From an uncultured Flavobacterium sp. (GTDB lineage: Bacteria; Bacteroidota; Bacteroidia; Flavobacteriales; Flavobacteriaceae), in the NCBI GenBank assembly GCA_937773775.1, contig CALJVL010000024.1:1-64000 (forward strand): a stretch of 64,000 nucleotides of DNA. The letters run 5' to 3'. Of this stretch, positions 1 through 10,240 are shown in pieces. Below the pieces are notes generated by a model. The model was not told where the DNA came from. It did not search any database and worked only from the letters and a program-made list of their open reading frames with translations. Numbering within the stretch: the first letter of the stretch is position 1; the number at the start of each line of letters is the position of its first letter. A program made the translations under genes and the position numbers.

Positions 1-2
1 CT

Positions 3-527
3 GGAATTGAGATTAAAGAAAAAACGGGAGCCGATGAAAATGCCATTATCGACCAGTTACAAATCATTTTCAAAAACAAAATCGAGGTAAAAAACAGGGC
101 GCAACTTAATGATGCCCTATATAAAATGTTGAATACCGAGAATATTGCTGTGTATTTAATATTTACTTTGGTAATTGTCGTGGCGCTTTTCAACCTCATC
201 GGAGCATTGATTATGATGATTCTCGACAAAAAAGAAAACCTGAAAACACTTTTTAATCTAGGAACCGAAATTGGAGGCTTAAGAAAAATATTTTTGCTTC
301 AAGGAACGCTATTGAGTGTTTTTGGAGGAGTTATTGGATTGACTTTAGGAATAATTATTGTCTTGCTACAGCAACATTTCCAATTAGTTATGATCACACC
401 AACACTGGCTTATCCCGTTGTTTTTACCTTAGAAAACGTATTGATTGTAATGGGAACAATTGTTTGTCTTGGCTTTATTGCTTCATTGATTGCAAGTAGC
501 CGAGTGAGTAAGAAATTATTAGCCTAG
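3..527 (+). CDS. FtsX/MacB-like ABC transporter permease, C-terminal part (5' end outside window)
   Basis: The frame is open from base 3 (GIEIKEKTGADENAIIDQLQIIFKNKIEVKNRAQLNDALYKM...) into the 126..527 ORF; hydrophobic C-terminal TM segments of FtsX type. Confidence 0.75.
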   Translation, partial: GIEIKEKTGADENAIIDQLQIIFKNKIEVKNRAQLNDALYKMLNTENIAVYLIFTLVIVVALFNLIGALIMMILDKKENLKTLFNLGTEIGGLRKIFLLQGTLLSVFGGVIGLTLGIIIVLLQQHFQLVMITPTLAYPVVFTLENVLIVMGTIVCLGFIASLIASSRVSKKLLA

Positions 528-591
528 CGGAAATTTATACACTACAGTATATTTTTACAAGGAATAAAAAAGTCATATAAAAACACGAAAA

Positions 592-629
592 CCACTAATT
601 TACACGAATTAATTTGTGCAAATTAGTGG
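592..629. repeat. 38-bp near-perfect palindrome between convergent genes
   Basis: CCACTAATTTaCACGAATT/AATTTGTGcAAATTAGTGG; one mismatch and one G-T position, no loop. Confidence 0.75.
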
Positions 630-674
630 AACTTATGTTTAACTATTTTCTTCTGATTTATTTAAATCTAGCCG

Positions 675-1667
675 CTATGCAAACTCGTATGCTGCATAAG
701 CATCTTCAATCTCGTTAAGAGCCGCAAATAATTCCTCTGGGCGATCTAATGTCACTAGGTTTTGTTTGAATGGTTTAAACGAATGGATTCCTTTGAAATA
801 ATTAGTGTAATGAGGTCTTGTTTCTACAATACCTAATCTTTCTCCTTTCCATTCCATTGCCCAAGTCAAATGGTTGCGTACCGCTTCTACTCTATCAACG
901 ACAGTAGGCTTAGCTAAATGTTCTCCTGTTTCAAAGTAATGTTTGATTTCGTTAAAAATCCAAGGATACCCAATGGCGGCGCGACCAATCATGATTCCGT
1001 CGATACCGTATTCGTTTTTATATTGTAATGCTTTCTCTGGACTACTAATATCTCCGTTCCCAAAAATAGGCATGGTGATTCTAGGGTTGTTTTTCACTCG
1101 GGCGATATGTGACCAATCAGAATGCCCTTTATACATTTGGGCACGAGTTCTGGCGTGTATGCTCAAAGCAGCTACACCAATGTCTTGTAACCGCTCCGCA
1201 ACCTCATCAATGTTAATAGAATTATCATCCCATCCCAAGCGCGTTTTTACCGTTACAGGCAAATGTGTGCTATCGATAACTGCTTGTGTCAAGCGTATCA
1301 TTAAATCAACATCTTTCAAAACTCCGGCGCCGGCGCCTTTACACACAACCTTTTTTACTGGACAACCAAAGTTAATATCGATGATATCTGGATTTACTGT
1401 AGAAACAATTTTAGATGACATGGCCATTGCTTCCTCGTCTCCTCCAAAAATCTGAATACCCACAGGTCGTTCGTAATCGAAGATGTCTAATTTCATTCGG
1501 CTTTTGATAGCGTCACGAATTAGCCCTTCGGAAGAAATAAATTCAGAGTACATCATATCAGCACCATGCATTTTACACAACCTGCGAAAAGGCGGGTCGC
1601 TCACATCCTCCATAGGAGCGAGAAGTAAAGGGAAATCTGGTAATTCTATGTTGCCAATCTTAATCAT
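675..1667 (-). CDS. dusB: tRNA-dihydrouridine synthase (DusB type)
   Basis: LAPMEDVSDPPFRRLC, INFGCPVKKVVCKGAGAGVL, TVKTRLGWDD, IMIGRAAIGYPWIF motifs. Confidence 0.93.
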   Translation of the reverse strand: MIKIGNIELPDFPLLLAPMEDVSDPPFRRLCKMHGADMMYSEFISSEGLIRDAIKSRMKLDIFDYERPVGIQIFGGDEEAMAMSSKIVSTVNPDIIDINFGCPVKKVVCKGAGAGVLKDVDLMIRLTQAVIDSTHLPVTVKTRLGWDDNSINIDEVAERLQDIGVAALSIHARTRAQMYKGHSDWSHIARVKNNPRITMPIFGNGDISSPEKALQYKNEYGIDGIMIGRAAIGYPWIFNEIKHYFETGEHLAKPTVVDRVEAVRNHLTWAMEWKGERLGIVETRPHYTNYFKGIHSFKPFKQNLVTLDRPEELFAALNEIEDAYAAYEFA

Positions 1668-1766
1668 ATGGTTAAATTTTGTGCAAAATTACGCTTTTTT
1701 GATTAAAGGATGAAATAGTAATGATGAAAGACTTATTACTTAACCCATTAGTTTGCGATTTCTGAG

Positions 1767-1796
1767 TTTGAAACTGTTGAATTTAAACTATATTTG
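1767..1796 (+). promoter_or_regulatory. Bacteroidetes-type promoter for the lepA leader
   Basis: TTTG (1767-1770) - 18 nt - TATATTTG (1789-1796), matching the TTG-N~19-TAnnTTTG consensus. Confidence 0.65.
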
Positions 1797-1807
1797 CAGA
1801 TTAAAAT

Positions 1808-1932
1808 CCTTGCATGAGGGATGGCAGTGAAAAGCCCACAGTAAAGTGTAGCGATAGCGAAACTTTGCGAGGACTTGAAGCGAATAGCCCGACCTTGCTG
1901 AAACGATAGTGAAAGCAAAGTCATGCCCTAAT
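1808..1932 (+). ncRNA. Structured leader / candidate ncRNA upstream of lepA
   Basis: Terminal AGGG...CCCT pairing; hairpins AAAGTgtagcgatagcgaAACTTT and CTTGCT...AGCAaAG; lies just after a promoter; not explained by a plausible ORF. Confidence 0.5.
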
Positions 1933-1953
1933 AAAAATTGACATAAATAGAAG

Positions 1954-3750
1954 ATGAAACATATACGTAATTTTTGCATTATTGCACATATTGACCACGG
2001 GAAAAGCACGCTTGCTGACCGTTTACTTGCCGCAACACAAACTGTTACGGCACGTGAAGAAAAAGCACAGCTGCTTGACAGCATGGACTTAGAGCGGGAA
2101 CGCGGAATTACGATTAAGAGTCACGCCATACAAATGGAGTACACTTACAAAGGAGTAGAATACATCCTGAATTTGATTGACACTCCCGGACATGTCGATT
2201 TCTCCTATGAAGTTTCTCGATCAATTGCTGCCTGTGAAGGAGCGCTTTTGATTGTAGATGCAGCTCAAAGCATACAGGCACAAACCATTTCGAATTTGTA
2301 TTTGGCCTTAGAGAATGATCTTGAAATTATCCCAGTTTTAAATAAAGTAGATTTACCAAGTGCTAATCCAGAAGAAGTAAGCGATGATATTGTTGATTTA
2401 TTAGGTTGTAAACTGGAGGAAATCATACATGCATCTGGAAAAACAGGTTTAGGTGTCGAAAATATATTAGCAGCAATTATCGAAAGAATTCCGCCTCCAA
2501 AAGGAAATGTAGATGAGCCTCTACAAGCTTTGATTTTTGACTCCCATTACAATCCCTTCCGTGGTATTGAAGTTATTTTCCGTGTTATAAACGGGGAAAT
2601 AAAAAAGGGTCAGAAGATAAAATTCATGGCTACTGGAAACGAGTATTATGCTGATGAAATTGGAACTTTAAAATTAAACCAAGTTCCTAAAAAAGTGATT
2701 TCCACTGGTGATGTTGGCTATCTGATATCTGGTATTAAAGAAGCGAAAGAAGTAAAAGTGGGAGACACAGTGACTGATGCAAAAACTCCAACAACTAATA
2801 TGGTTAAAGGTTTTGAGGATGTGAAACCAATGGTTTTTGCTGGAATATATCCTGTTGATACCGAGGATTATGAAGACTTGAGAAACTCGATGGAAAAACT
2901 ACAACTGAATGATGCTTCACTTGTGTTTTTACCAGAAAGTTCTGCTGCTCTAGGATTCGGTTTCCGTTGTGGATTCTTAGGAATGTTACACATGGAAATC
3001 ATTCAAGAACGTTTAGAACGCGAGTTCAACATGACAGTAATTACTACAGTTCCCAACGTTTCTTATTTTGCTTACACCAAAAAAAATCCAGAAACTGCAT
3101 TAGTGGTAAACAATCCGACTGATTTGCCGGAGCCTTCCAAACTGGATCACGTAGAAGAACCGTTTATAAAAGCTACCATTATCACCAAATCAGATTTTGT
3201 GGGTAATGTAATGTCATTGTGTATCGAAAAACGTGGCCAAATCACAAATCAAACCTACTTGACTACTGATCGTGTTGAATTGAATTTTGACATGCCTCTA
3301 GCAGAAATTGTATTTGATTTTTACGACCGTTTGAAAACAGTTTCAAAAGGATATGCTTCTTTCGATTATGCTCCTATCGGCATGCGTACTTCAAACTTGG
3401 TAAAAGTAGATATACTATTGAATGCGACTATCGTTGACGCACTGTCTTTATTAATTCACGTAGATAACGCCTACCACATTGGTAAAAAAATGTGTGAGAA
3501 ATTGAAAGAATTAATTCCACGTCAACAATTTGATATTCCGATTCAGGCAGCGATTGGGGTGAAAGTGATTTCGCGTGAAACGATCAAAGCCTTACGTAAA
3601 GATGTTACCGCTAAATGTTATGGTGGTGATATTTCCCGTAAACGTAAACTACTTGAAAAACAGAAAAAAGGAAAGAAACGTATGAGACAAGTAGGTAATG
3701 TAGAAATTCCTCAAGAAGCCTTTATGGCCGTCTTGAAATTGAATGATTAA
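1954..3750 (+). CDS. lepA: Elongation factor 4 (LepA)
   Basis: [20 protein letters not shown], GTPase motifs, LepA C-terminal domain ([35 protein letters not shown]). Confidence 0.97.
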   Translation: MKHIRNFCIIAHIDHGKSTLADRLLAATQTVTAREEKAQLLDSMDLERERGITIKSHAIQMEYTYKGVEYILNLIDTPGHVDFSYEVSRSIAACEGALLIVDAAQSIQAQTISNLYLALENDLEIIPVLNKVDLPSANPEEVSDDIVDLLGCKLEEIIHASGKTGLGVENILAAIIERIPPPKGNVDEPLQALIFDSHYNPFRGIEVIFRVINGEIKKGQKIKFMATGNEYYADEIGTLKLNQVPKKVISTGDVGYLISGIKEAKEVKVGDTVTDAKTPTTNMVKGFEDVKPMVFAGIYPVDTEDYEDLRNSMEKLQLNDASLVFLPESSAALGFGFRCGFLGMLHMEIIQERLEREFNMTVITTVPNVSYFAYTKKNPETALVVNNPTDLPEPSKLDHVEEPFIKATIITKSDFVGNVMSLCIEKRGQITNQTYLTTDRVELNFDMPLAEIVFDFYDRLKTVSKGYASFDYAPIGMRTSNLVKVDILLNATIVDALSLLIHVDNAYHIGKKMCEKLKELIPRQQFDIPIQAAIGVKVISRETIKALRKDVTAKCYGGDISRKRKLLEKQKKGKKRMRQVGNVEIPQEAFMAVLKLND

Positions 3751-3777
3751 CTTTTTTTAGAAAAATAGAAAATAGAA

Positions 3778-3809
3778 CCCTGACGACTTAAAAATTATCA
3801 GGGTTTTTT
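3778..3809 (+). terminator. Intrinsic terminator after lepA
   Basis: CCCTGA...TCAGGG followed by TTTTTT. Confidence 0.75.
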
Positions 3810-3874
3810 GTTTAATATACTTTCAAAAATTCAATGCTTAAAATTTAAACTTTTTTTTTACTAAGTTTGTTCAC

Positions 3875-4096
3875 ATGGATTCTATAAAATTAAATATCGA
3901 TTTAAGTGTCAATCAATTGATTGAAGCGGTGAAGCAACTTTCGTCTAAAGACAAGTTAAAAATAAATGATGCTATATGGAATGAGGATCTTGACATTCCT
4001 ATGGAACATCAGAAAATTGTTTTGGAACGCATGGCTAAAGCAAAAGAAAATCCAGAGCGCCTTCTGGATTGGGATAAAGTCTCAAAAATGTTATAG
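3875..4096 (+). CDS. Antitoxin-like small protein (addiction-module type)
   Basis: 73 aa helical protein immediately upstream of a RelE/ParE-like reading frame. Confidence 0.5.
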   Translation: MDSIKLNIDLSVNQLIEAVKQLSSKDKLKINDAIWNEDLDIPMEHQKIVLERMAKAKENPERLLDWDKVSKML

Positions 4097-4101
4097 CTCA
4101 A

Positions 4102-4404
4102 TTGAATTATCATTTAAAAATAGATGTTGATGCTTTTAAAAACATTCAAGAAACTTATTGAATGGTATGAATTGCAATTAAAAGGTTTAGGTTCTCGTTA
4201 TAAAAATCAAACCCAGAAGCAAATAAATGCTCTTAAAAATGACCCCTATCTCTTTTCGGTAAAATACAAAACGATTCGGTGCAAAAAAATTGAAAAGTTT
4301 CCTTTTTTAATTCATTATCAAATAGATGAAAAAACAAAGACTGTTACTGTTTTTGCCGTTTTTCATACCCTCGAAATCCTGAAATTTGGAAACAGAACCA
4401 CTGA
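4102..4404 (+). pseudogene. ParE/RelE-family toxin, two frameshifts
   Basis: Three frame segments join as LNYHLKIDVDAFKNIQET / IEWYELQLKGLGSRYKNQ...IRCKKIEKFPFLIHYQIDEKTKTVTVFAVFHT / RNPEIWKQNH*. Confidence 0.75.
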
Positions 4405-4467
4405 CGATGCAAAATTATCATGCTATTTAAAACTCTGCAACTTTTAACCCTTAGACCTTCAAAAAAC

Positions 4468-5400
4468 CTATTTATCCTTCAACCATTCATACAAACGTTT
4501 CGCATCTTCCAATTTAAACAATTGGGTTCCTTCGTTCATTGTTGCGGCTGATCCACAGGCCACGCCCCAACGGATTACCTCTTTCAGGTTTTTATTTTGC
4601 GATAGCGCCCAGACCATTCCTCCTACCATACTATCGCCGGCACCCACCGTGCTTTTTTTCGCAACATTGGGAGCTGGAACATAATCACAGGAATCTTTAG
4701 TTACCAAAACTGCTCCTTGGGGACCAAGAGATACGACTACAATTTCGGCTCCCCCTTTTTCAATAATTTGTTTGGCGGCATGATTTACTTCTTCCATTTC
4801 TAGTCGCTCGACACCAATTAGCTTGGCCAGTTCGCCCACATTAGGTTTAATTAGATATACTCCGGTTTCTAATACTTTCTTGAACTCTTCACCTGCTGTG
4901 TCAACAATCAATTTTGTATTTGACTTTTTTGCAATTTCAGCAATCTCTTGATAAAAATTGACCGGTAAACCTTCCCTTAAACTTCCGCTTATAACAAGAA
5001 AATCTGATTCAAGTTCTTCAACTGCTTGAGTGATCTTGTTTTTCTCAGCGTCAGTAATTGAAGTTCCTGGAAAATTGAAACGATATTGAGAATTGGTATT
5101 GTCATCAACCGCAACAAAACTTTCCCTTGTCCAATTTTTAGTTTCAATAGAATGAAACGGAATTAATTCCTTGTTTAGAATTTCTTTTATCATTTCGCCT
5201 GAGGGCCCGCCAGAAGCTATTACCGCCAATGATGTTCCTCCTAGGCGAGATACTGCCTTAGAAACATTTATCCCGCCTCCTCCCGCGTCATACAACGGAG
5301 CCTGACACCTAATCTTATGTTCAGGCACGAGTCCAGAAAAATGAGCACTTTTATCTAGTGCAGGGTTTACAGTTAGGGTTACGATTTTGTATTTTTTCAT
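4468..5400 (-). CDS. pfkB: 1-phosphofructokinase-family hexose kinase (PfkB superfamily)
   Basis: TLTVNPALDKS, GGGGINVSKAVSRLGG, STVGAGDSMVGG motifs. Confidence 0.85.
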   Translation of the reverse strand: MKKYKIVTLTVNPALDKSAHFSGLVPEHKIRCQAPLYDAGGGGINVSKAVSRLGGTSLAVIASGGPSGEMIKEILNKELIPFHSIETKNWTRESFVAVDDNTNSQYRFNFPGTSITDAEKNKITQAVEELESDFLVISGSLREGLPVNFYQEIAEIAKKSNTKLIVDTAGEEFKKVLETGVYLIKPNVGELAKLIGVERLEMEEVNHAAKQIIEKGGAEIVVVSLGPQGAVLVTKDSCDYVPAPNVAKKSTVGAGDSMVGGMVWALSQNKNLKEVIRWGVACGSAATMNEGTQLFKLEDAKRLYEWLKDK

Positions 5401-5470
5401 ATTATAAATTTAATGATAAATGAAATAAGTTCTCCTACTTGCATCTGATATTTAAAAATTCTAAAAAATA

Positions 5471-5500
5471 AAAAGGCGAAGATCTTAATCTTCGCCTTTT
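5471..5500 (-). terminator. Terminator downstream of the ABC-permease/M1 gene
   Basis: AAAAGGCGAAGAT-cttA-ATCTTCGCCTTTT perfect 13-bp stem. Confidence 0.8.
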
Positions 5501-5514
5501 GTTAATTTAATAAA

Positions 5515-8500
5515 TTACAGTTTCTTTCTGTTGTCATCTGAATTCGTATCAATTAATTTATTGTACGGGTCAACTCCTACTTCTGTGGGTTTTTGATCTA
5601 CAATTATTGTTATTTTATTATCAATTTTCTCAATTTTATATTTCTTTAAATGTAATTCTTTTTCGGTTTTTTTGCCTTTGAGATTTTCTTCATTAAAAAC
5701 ACCAATCTCTATATAATCTTTTAGAGGAAAGGAGTTCGTTGCTATAGCATCTCCCTTTTTCTTGTATGACAGGGTTTGGCCTTTAACATCTTTAAAGATT
5801 CGTTTCCCTTGATCATCAGCACGATATTTTGCAACTTCAAACTCAATATCCACTTGGTATTTTCCATTGGCTAACTTTTTCGACGTCACTTTTTTGATTC
5901 TGTTATCATATAAAGTAATCGTTTCAAACATATCATTGATTACATATTTTAAAGAATCTGGAGAAGCTTCTTTTAAAAGCCCAACAAGTTCGACAGAAGT
6001 AGTATAAGGAGCATTTTGATAACCTACCTTTTGAATGTATGATTTCAAAACTCCGTTTAGTTTTTCTTCTCCTATATAATCACTTAATGCATAGAAAACT
6101 AGAGAGCCTTTGTTATAATGAATGTACTGTTGATTTTCATTATACATCAATGGTTTCTCCTTTTTCTTCTCCAACGTTCTTCCCCTTAAATAATTGTCTA
6201 GAGATACTTTCAAGAATTTACGCATTTGTGACTTACCATATTCATGTTCCAAAACCTTTAAAGAGCTATATTCCGAAAGGCTTTCAGATAACATTGTCGC
6301 ACCCTGAACATTTGCCCCAATAACTTGGTGTCCCCACCATTGATGTGCCATCTCATGGGATGTTACTGAAAAAGGATAATCTACCGCATCTTTATCTTCA
6401 TCATCAACAGAGGCAATAAAACCTATCGCCTCAGAAAAAGGAATTGTATTAGCGTAAGACTGCGCAAACTCACCCAAGGTTCTGGGATATTCCATAACTC
6501 GGACTTGCTTGTGCTGGTATGGACTAAAATTAGCAGCATAATAATCTAAGGATTTTTTTACCCCTGAAATCATTCTTTCCACATTGTATTCATGTCCTTT
6601 ATGGTGATAAATTTCAATATTTACATTTTTCCACTTATCACGTTTGATTTCATATTTAGCCGAATTATAAGCATAAAAATTAATCATTTTTTGATCCATT
6701 TTATAATGAAAATAATTCCTTCCGCACTTTTTCCATTGCTTTTGCAAATAACCCGGAGCAATTGCCGTCTGGTCGCCAGAAGTACTTACGGTAGTTTCAA
6801 AAGTAACCCAATCAGCATCACTACTGATATAGTTATTCTTCCTTGCAATTGAATCCATAGGACTAGCCATTCTTTCTTTTGCCTTCAAACCGTGTTTCTT
6901 TCTAATATCATCGTCACTCAATTCTCCGTTTTCACTATAACCGATAGACGGAAAAGAACTGTTGTTAATAAAGGTTCCGTTATTAATCACCGGGGAATTA
7001 TTCTTAAACAAATTATTTTCTTTGTTTTTCACTTCAAAAGACATCTGAATAGAATCTCCCGGAGCTAAAGCTTTAGCTAATTTATAAATATTGAAATTAA
7101 AAATGGTGTCTTTAGAAACCAGGTTTGCGGCTTTTGAAAACGAAATCTGCGTTTCATAGTTGTTATAATTTACAAAAACGGAATCAATACTTTCGCTACT
7201 TTTATTCTTTAAAACATAAGTTCCTCTAGCTATAAAATTTCGCTCTTCTGGAAACAAATCCAGATCAACTTTTATATCAGTGATTCTTGGCTGCGCCTGT
7301 TTTTGATACTTTTTATACTTCTTTTCCCAAGCTACCGCCAGATTTTCAGATTCTTGGTTTGTCCTGTATTCGTTTACAATGTTGTCCTGATAGTAAATCG
7401 TACTACCAAGAGCCAAAAACCCAATTAATGGGAGAACTACTAAAATTGCGGTATTTCTATTCCATCTTGCTTTAGCATCGGAAAATCGCGCCATTGCCGA
7501 CTGTCCTAATCCTCTTGTCCAGAACAGAAGTGTCATCCCAAAAAGAACAAGCCCCAGAAGGAACCAATATCCTTTGTACAAATAATACAATGCTAACCCA
7601 TTTCCGTATCCATTCATATCAGAATATTGAAAACCCGTGTCGCTATTGAATCCATAAATTCTTTGTTCTACTCCAATTTTTGGAAGAAAAACCAAACCTA
7701 TGGAAAGAATAAGCAGCACAAAAAACCCAAGCAGGTAATTTTTGAACAATGTTTGAATAAAAAGCGCCAAAAAGGCCCAAATCACAAAGTCTACAAGTTT
7801 CACCGCATACAGTTCAAATAGATAGTGTCCGATTTCAAAATTAAAATACCCCTTATAACATTGAATTGCTATTCCGCCAATCATTATGACCGCCAAAAGC
7901 AGCATTTGCATTTTAAATAATGCCAAAAATTTAGAAAACAACAAAACCCAGTTGGGAACTGGAGTAACGTCAATCAAATGATTCATTCTTGTACTTACAC
8001 CGCGATGGATTAAAATTCCAGCAAAAAGAAAGGTCAAAACATTTATAAAAAGACTAAATGTACTTCCAGGAATCAATAGCATTTGCCAGGTTACAGGATA
8101 GGTTTGTGTCCCGAAAATTTCACCCGCAGTCAATGATACAATTAAAATAAACATTAATCCAACTAGTACAATGCTAATAAAAATCCAGTTTTTCACAATG
8201 AATTTAAAATCGACTTTGGATAAATTCCAGGCAGTTTTTAAATTTTGTTTAGTCGAAAAATTGAGCTTTACCTCTGGCAAATTGACCCTTGTAATTCCGC
8301 CAAAATTATTTTTTGTAATTCGCTCTTCTTTTTTACTTCTTCCAATGGTTAAGGCATTTTGGGTAAACGAAAAATAACGATACAAAAAAACAAAAATCAG
8401 AAGTGAAACCCCCAGCCAAATCATTCTATTATATATGACTAATCCTTCAAAAGGAAGCAAGTTTACGTTTTTTTCTGAAACGGTCCAATACTGAGTATAG

Positions 8501-9168
8501 TATCGCAATGCATCACCTCCAAAAGGATTTAGAAGTCCTGCAATAAAGCGATTGTCAGCATCATTCGTAAAACTACTAACCATACTTTGAACAAACAATA
8601 ATAAAATCACAGTTATAAACCCAACGGAAATATTTCTGGTGATAGTTACAACGGCAAAGACAATTACACCGTAAAAAAACAAGTTGGGAATTACGAAAAT
8701 AAAATAAATCTGCAAATAAGCCATAATATTAACTGGCCCTAACAAATCTTGATTTACATATGGTAGAAAACTTGCAAAAAAAGCCCCCAAACCAATAGCC
8801 AAAACGATTAATATTACTACTGACAACGAACTCAAAAACTTACCTAATAAATAATCCATTTTTGTAAATGGATAAGAAAACAGAATCGTATGCATATTAT
8901 ACTTAAAATCCCTATATACCGATGCCCCGATTATCGAAGGCAACAGGAAATAAGTAAACACAGAGAGTACGTTGATAATTTCGTTTAATGCTATTGGCGA
9001 ATTCGCTAAAGCATTTGAGGACGTTGTGACGGTAAAATTGTCAAAAACACCCAAACTACTCGCCATCATCAACATCGAAAGAATAAAGAAAATGACAATA
9101 TATATGTAGAAAGATGGGTTTTTGAACCACCTTTTTAACTCAAAAGTAAATATAGTTCCTAACATCAT
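5515..9168 (-). CDS. ABC-2-type permease fused to M1-family (gluzincin) aminopeptidase domain
   Basis: N-terminal multi-TM ABC-2 permease region; C-terminal SHEMAHQWWGHQVIG zinc-peptidase motif with downstream SESLSEYS. Confidence 0.88.
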   Translation of the reverse strand: MMLGTIFTFELKRWFKNPSFYIYIVIFFILSMLMMASSLGVFDNFTVTTSSNALANSPIALNEIINVLSVFTYFLLPSIIGASVYRDFKYNMHTILFSYPFTKMDYLLGKFLSSLSVVILIVLAIGLGAFFASFLPYVNQDLLGPVNIMAYLQIYFIFVIPNLFFYGVIVFAVVTITRNISVGFITVILLLFVQSMVSSFTNDADNRFIAGLLNPFGGDALRYYTQYWTVSEKNVNLLPFEGLVIYNRMIWLGVSLLIFVFLYRYFSFTQNALTIGRSKKEERITKNNFGGITRVNLPEVKLNFSTKQNLKTAWNLSKVDFKFIVKNWIFISIVLVGLMFILIVSLTAGEIFGTQTYPVTWQMLLIPGSTFSLFINVLTFLFAGILIHRGVSTRMNHLIDVTPVPNWVLLFSKFLALFKMQMLLLAVIMIGGIAIQCYKGYFNFEIGHYLFELYAVKLVDFVIWAFLALFIQTLFKNYLLGFFVLLILSIGLVFLPKIGVEQRIYGFNSDTGFQYSDMNGYGNGLALYYLYKGYWFLLGLVLFGMTLLFWTRGLGQSAMARFSDAKARWNRNTAILVVLPLIGFLALGSTIYYQDNIVNEYRTNQESENLAVAWEKKYKKYQKQAQPRITDIKVDLDLFPEERNFIARGTYVLKNKSSESIDSVFVNYNNYETQISFSKAANLVSKDTIFNFNIYKLAKALAPGDSIQMSFEVKNKENNLFKNNSPVINNGTFINNSSFPSIGYSENGELSDDDIRKKHGLKAKERMASPMDSIARKNNYISSDADWVTFETTVSTSGDQTAIAPGYLQKQWKKCGRNYFHYKMDQKMINFYAYNSAKYEIKRDKWKNVNIEIYHHKGHEYNVERMISGVKKSLDYYAANFSPYQHKQVRVMEYPRTLGEFAQSYANTIPFSEAIGFIASVDDEDKDAVDYPFSVTSHEMAHQWWGHQVIGANVQGATMLSESLSEYSSLKVLEHEYGKSQMRKFLKVSLDNYLRGRTLEKKKEKPLMYNENQQYIHYNKGSLVFYALSDYIGEEKLNGVLKSYIQKVGYQNAPYTTSVELVGLLKEASPDSLKYVINDMFETITLYDNRIKKVTSKKLANGKYQVDIEFEVAKYRADDQGKRIFKDVKGQTLSYKKKGDAIATNSFPLKDYIEIGVFNEENLKGKKTEKELHLKKYKIEKIDNKITIIVDQKPTEVGVDPYNKLIDTNSDDNRKKL

Positions 9169-10043
9169 ATTGAATCATTTTTTAGTGCAACAAAATATAC
9201 ATCTTCAAGCTGTGGAGCAGAAGAGACAAAACTTTCATTTGGCTTCTCTGAGCTGTGAACTCTAATATTCAAAGTGTTATCTTGGTTGTAATTAGAAGAA
9301 ATAATATTGAACTCTTTTTCATTTTCTTCTAATGCCTCACGCTCTATAACTTTGGTCCAAATTGTTCCACTTAGCGAATCTGTAACCGCTTTTGGCGTTC
9401 CCTGAGTTAAAATTTTCCCTCCATTTAAAATGGCCATTTCATTACAAAGTTCTTTTACATCATCTACAATATGAGTAGAAAAAATCACAGTATGGTTCGT
9501 TCCTATTTCACGTAAAACATTCAAAAAACGATGCCTTTCAGCAGGGTCTAAACCGGCCGTTGGTTCGTCAACAATGATTAGCTTCGGATTATTTAACAAC
9601 AACTGCGCAATTCCAAAACGTTGCTTCATACCTCCGGAATAACCATTTACATCTTTCAACCTAACTTCATATAAATTAGTGACTTCCAGAACTTGCTTTA
9701 CAATTGCAGCTCTGTCCCCTTTTGAAGCAATTCCTTTTAACTGAGCGAAATAATCCAACAGTTTCTCGGCAGACATATTAGGATACACACCGAATTCCTG
9801 AGGCAAATAGCCTAAAATTTTGCGCAAAGCCATCTGATCCTCCAATATATTAATGCCATCAAATTCAATTGTTCCAGAATCTGGCTTTTGTAATGTAGCG
9901 ATGGTACGCATTAAGGATGATTTTCCGGCTCCATTTGGACCCAAAAGACCAAACATCCCAGTTCCGATTTCAAGATTGAAATTATCCAAGGCTTTCACAC
10001 CATTTTTGTAGGTCTTATTAAGGTTGTTTATTTTAAGCTTCAT
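9165..10043 (-). CDS. ABC transporter ATP-binding protein
   Basis: Walker A GPNGAGKSS, signature YSGGMKQR, Walker B LIIVDEPTAGLDP; 4-nt overlap with the permease gene. Confidence 0.95.
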   Translation of the reverse strand: MKLKINNLNKTYKNGVKALDNFNLEIGTGMFGLLGPNGAGKSSLMRTIATLQKPDSGTIEFDGINILEDQMALRKILGYLPQEFGVYPNMSAEKLLDYFAQLKGIASKGDRAAIVKQVLEVTNLYEVRLKDVNGYSGGMKQRFGIAQLLLNNPKLIIVDEPTAGLDPAERHRFLNVLREIGTNHTVIFSTHIVDDVKELCNEMAILNGGKILTQGTPKAVTDSLSGTIWTKVIEREALEENEKEFNIISSNYNQDNTLNIRVHSSEKPNESFVSSAPQLEDVYFVALKNDSI

Positions 10044-10191
10044 TCTATCTGGTTTAAATGGTTTCTTGATAAGTAGTTATTTAAATACAATTGTTACATA
10101 AATTTTAACGAAATCTTAATCGAAATCTTACAAAAGACAAGTTTCCGAAAATTAGCTTTTTACAAATTTCAGTAATTTCATTACACTCAAA

Positions 10192-10221
10192 TTTGACAAC
10201 CTAATTATCTTCGTACCTTTG
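10192..10221 (+). promoter_or_regulatory. Bacteroidetes-type promoter for thiL
   Basis: TTTG - 18 nt - TACCTTTG upstream of ATG 10241. Confidence 0.75.
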
Positions 10222-10240
10222 GCACTTTAAAATAAACATA

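Noticed and set aside
943-1455. 170-aa plus-strand ORF inside dusB
   Set aside because: Antisense shadow of a clear dusB reading frame; no recognisable domain.
1788-2084. 98-aa minus-strand ORF over the lepA leader and start
   Set aside because: Antisense to lepA and the structured leader; composition not protein-like.
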